A stretch of 54,938 nucleotides of DNA from contig JAHNZQ020000092.1 of the NCBI GenBank assembly GCA_019155205.2, forward strand, positions 1,050,110-1,105,047. Reading direction: 5' to 3'. The position numbers and the translations under genes were made by a program. Under the pieces are notes generated by a model. That model made no database searches and was not told where the DNA came from. It saw only the letters and a program-made list of their open reading frames with translations. The stretch comes from Gracilaria vermiculophylla. Lineage: Eukaryota; Rhodophyta; Florideophyceae; Gracilariales; Gracilariaceae. Shown piece after piece: positions 52,572 to 54,938 of the stretch. The first letter of the stretch is position 1; every line of letters begins with the position of its first letter.

Positions 52572-54164
52572 ATGGTTCCAGCATCTCAATTCTGTCTGCC
52601 GAAAAGGCCATAATTCTCTTGGGATGCGAAGTCATCTCCGAGGACAGATGGAAAAGGTGACCAGAAAAAATATGGATACTCAGTTCGGCTACGGCAAATA
52701 TTACATAACCAACTTCCTGACTCTAATAGCCACAAAATTCCCGCCGCTCTTCAAGCTTTCTGTCTGAAGTCCCAATTATATGGTCTTGCAAAAGACCTTT
52801 GTTCTGGCATATCCTATCAGCACTTGACAACAGATGGAGCAGTCGAGTTACTCGTTGGCACCGTGTATCAGAGAGATGCACTCACTGCAGTGAGTGAAGC
52901 GTATCGTTCGTTTAACGATCTTTGGAATACTCGGCGTGGAAGCACAGAGATCATGAAGAACTTTGAATCGAGATTCTCTGCGCGGGTTGCCAAATTCAAC
53001 TATATTTCGACAACCCCAAGGCTTTCAGAATTCATCACCGCTCTCATGCTGTTTTCTAATTCTGCAATTGACGACTCTCAGAGATTTTCAGTGCTAGAAG
53101 CAGCTGCCCCATCCGATGATAACATGAATTCCCAGTCCACTAATGACCAATTTCTGGGCGCTATCACCTATCAATCGGTGGCTTCTGTCATCAAACAGTG
53201 CGACAAGCTTTCGCCCATGTCAGGAACCATCAATGCTCTGAACGCTAGTTCTGCTGGAACAATTAGACGGGGTAGAGATCGCCGTCATAGAAACTATATA
53301 AAAATGAGATAGCCTTGTAACAAGTGTGACAAGTACGGCCACTGGAAGAGATATCACAACTCCGATGGGACACTACCACCACATGTCAAATCATATGACG
53401 CCCCACAGTCAAACAACTCTAGAACAGATCTTGACGATCACTCATCTACTTTGGACAATGCCTCCAACGACGACAGTAAGTCCAAGAAGAAGACTGTTTC
53501 TTTCAACATGGCTACAGTCTCCGGATCTTCCGCATTGTTGCCCACTGCAAACCAACGCCGACCTTTGCTTGATGATGGAGCACCCTATGCAGCGATTGGA
53601 CAGGTCGAGTTCTATCCTCTCTCGGAACACACCAGAATCCAGATAAACAGTATGCTTGACAAAATACCTGAATTTCTGAACGGCCACACACATTGGCAAT
53701 ACGGTACAGGAAAGCATTCCATCACGGCCCGCCGTATACTAGGATTGACAGTCTTGAGAGCTACCTCCGATAGAGGAAACTGCATTAACATTACCCACTT
53801 GGTCCATGAAGGATCATCACAGTGGGTGTTCGGACGTAATGTCACTAAGAATGCGAATATTGAACGTCTGGAAAGGAATGCTCTCACATTTCTCATTGAC
53901 AGAAACACGGACTACATTTCCATGATTGATCATGAATTCCTCAATTTTATACCACTTGATTGCTTCATGGCTTACCGAAACACCGCATCTACCCTTTCTT
54001 GCCTCAATGCCGTTACAACACATGCAAAGCCGTGGAAAGATGTCAAGAAGGTCATCGACAAGGTCCGTAGACATGTCTGTGCTGTGGACATGCAACTCTC
54101 ACTGACTATAAGGTTCTTCTTGAGAGAAACTACCTTTGGAATGACACAGTCGCATCCTACGTAA
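52572..54164 (+). pseudogene. Copia gag-protease relic (element 2)
   Basis: From ATG 52572 one frame runs to TAA 54162-54164 with stops only at 52611 and 53310. It matches the gag of the 22.7-kb element (FSWDAKSS..TDGKGDQKKYGYSV, YQRDALTAVSEAYRSFNDLW, MKNFESRFSARVAKFNY). It goes on with a zinc knuckle PCNKCDKYGHWKRYH, whose last ligand is His, a protease core LLDDGAPYAAIG, where Asp-Asp-Gly-Ala replaces the usual Asp-(Ser/Thr)-Gly-Ala, and a cleavage-domain-like stretch. Long frame conservation shows moderate age. The part missing from element 1 (its gap) is present here. Confidence 0.8.
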
Positions 54165-54640
54165 AACAAACCATGTAGGAATGTTCTGCATGCAGATGCA
54201 CCCTTCCCCCGATGCCCGATAGGAAGATGTCCACAAGCTCCCTGTCAAAGAATTTCAATGAGGTTGTTTGTGCAGACCATCTCTATCTGGACGAAGTCCT
54301 TATGGTACACTACAAGGATCTTGTATCTAGATACTCTGCCGCTTATATAGTGCCCTCTACAAATCTCAAAGATGCTATCCTTGGCTTTGAAGCTGCTTGG
54401 GTTGTGCAGTTCTGGTATCCTCAATCTATTCAGGCCGACAAGGCAGTTTAGGTTGGTGAGTTCAAAAGCCACGCTGATAAACTTGGCATCAAGACCCGTC
54501 CTGTACCACCTGGCCTTCATTCGAAGAATCCAGTTGAGTCCAAGCACATCATTATTCGAAGTATCTATCTACGGATGAAGGAAGATTCTTGCTCGGATAC
54601 AGATCATAGGCTTGCTGCACAACAGTCAGTGTCCAACTCA
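54108..54640 (+). pseudogene. Copia integrase relic (element 2)
   Basis: After a shift into another frame near 54110: LLERNYLWNDTVASYVKQTM-stop-ECSACRCTLP (the Cys pair of the zinc-binding N-domain), VVCADHLYLDE (first catalytic Asp), SRYSAAYIVP, QFWYPQSIQADKAV (second Asp), a stop, and PPGLHSKNPVESKH (catalytic Glu). The integrase triad is present but interrupted by at least two stops. Coding ends near 54640 before RT, so the element is truncated or continues beyond an insertion. Confidence 0.8.
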
Positions 54641-54938
54641 AATGACCTGTACAGCAACGACATTGTGTCACGTTTGCTACGTTACGCAACGTGGAATTTA
54701 TTATTTACCAGTGTAAGTCGATTTGTTTTACAATAGAAATATATTATCTTGATAGTTATATGTGGCTCCGCCGTCGTAGTTTTGAGGCAGCGCTTAACAC
54801 ACGCTTCCAGCCATCGTCAAGGTCAGCCCCTCTGACGTTCGTCGCGAAGAAGACGCGTTCCGCCGTTCATTAAACTGCCAACTCCACCCTTATTCCTAAA
54901 CCTCCTACCTGATCAAGAAATCGTCTGAGTTCAGCTGT
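54641..54938. other. Right edge of the window, no gene seen
   Basis: About 300 bp with no recognisable continuation of copia pol. Another insertion or a deletion may have ended the element here. Confidence 0.45.

Overview
This is eukaryotic nuclear DNA, most likely from a red alga of the compact, transposon-rich florideophyte kind (Chondrus-like). The best single clue is a nuclear gene for a CpcE-type phycobilin lyase with a plastid-like leader at 26878-28389, which points to an organism with phycobilisomes. Other clues are very short spacers, mostly intronless genes, a few 80-115 nt introns, mitochondrial leaders, and Ty1/copia elements. The species is an inference.

The window has two halves. 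Positions 1-26.8 kb are a transposon graveyard: a broken membrane-protein gene (70-865); an intact orphan ORF with a GCR1_C-like domain (1398-2285); a GC-rich chimera of host-gene scraps (SHPRH-like helicase plus a copy of the 5' end of the MBOAT gene found at 36.6 kb; 2335-4277); a piggyBac relic (4540-5546); a PIF/Harbinger relic with long terminal inverted repeats (7145-9440); a Gypsy-type relic on the minus strand (11.7-15.9 kb) amid copies of one dispersed repeat; a second Harbinger relic with transposase and Myb-like partner (18433-20808); a Tc1/mariner relic (21663-22150); and a fairly recent Ty1/copia insertion with 199-bp LTRs and a 5-bp target duplication (22702-25852), interrupted by a 100-N gap.

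Positions 26.9-51.4 kb are a dense gene island: J-domain/CpcE lyase fusion (+), TBC1D23 (-), Bin3/MEPCE-type RNA methyltransferase (+), mitochondrial Hsp70 (-), MBOAT lysophospholipid acyltransferase (+), mitochondrial ClpP (+), Dnm1/DRP1-type dynamin (-), SURF2 (+), DP transcription factor (-), a BED-finger protein (+), a CCT-domain protein (+), cysteine synthase (+) and the 24-kDa subunit of complex I, NDUFV2 (-). Genes are mostly in divergent or convergent pairs, so promoters and 3' ends are shared. Several products serve mitochondria (Hsp70, ClpP, NDUFV2, dynamin), but nothing shows that they form an operon-like unit. From 51.4 kb to the end the DNA is AT-rich again and holds a second, decayed copia element related to the first.

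The points most worth a second look are the J-domain/CpcE fusion, the patchwork of captured host-gene fragments, a perfect E2F/DP site in front of the DP gene, the Tudor-like insert in the copia polyprotein, and a tandem repeat with a tRNA-like hairpin inside the Gypsy relic. All start sites and introns were read by eye and have no transcript support.
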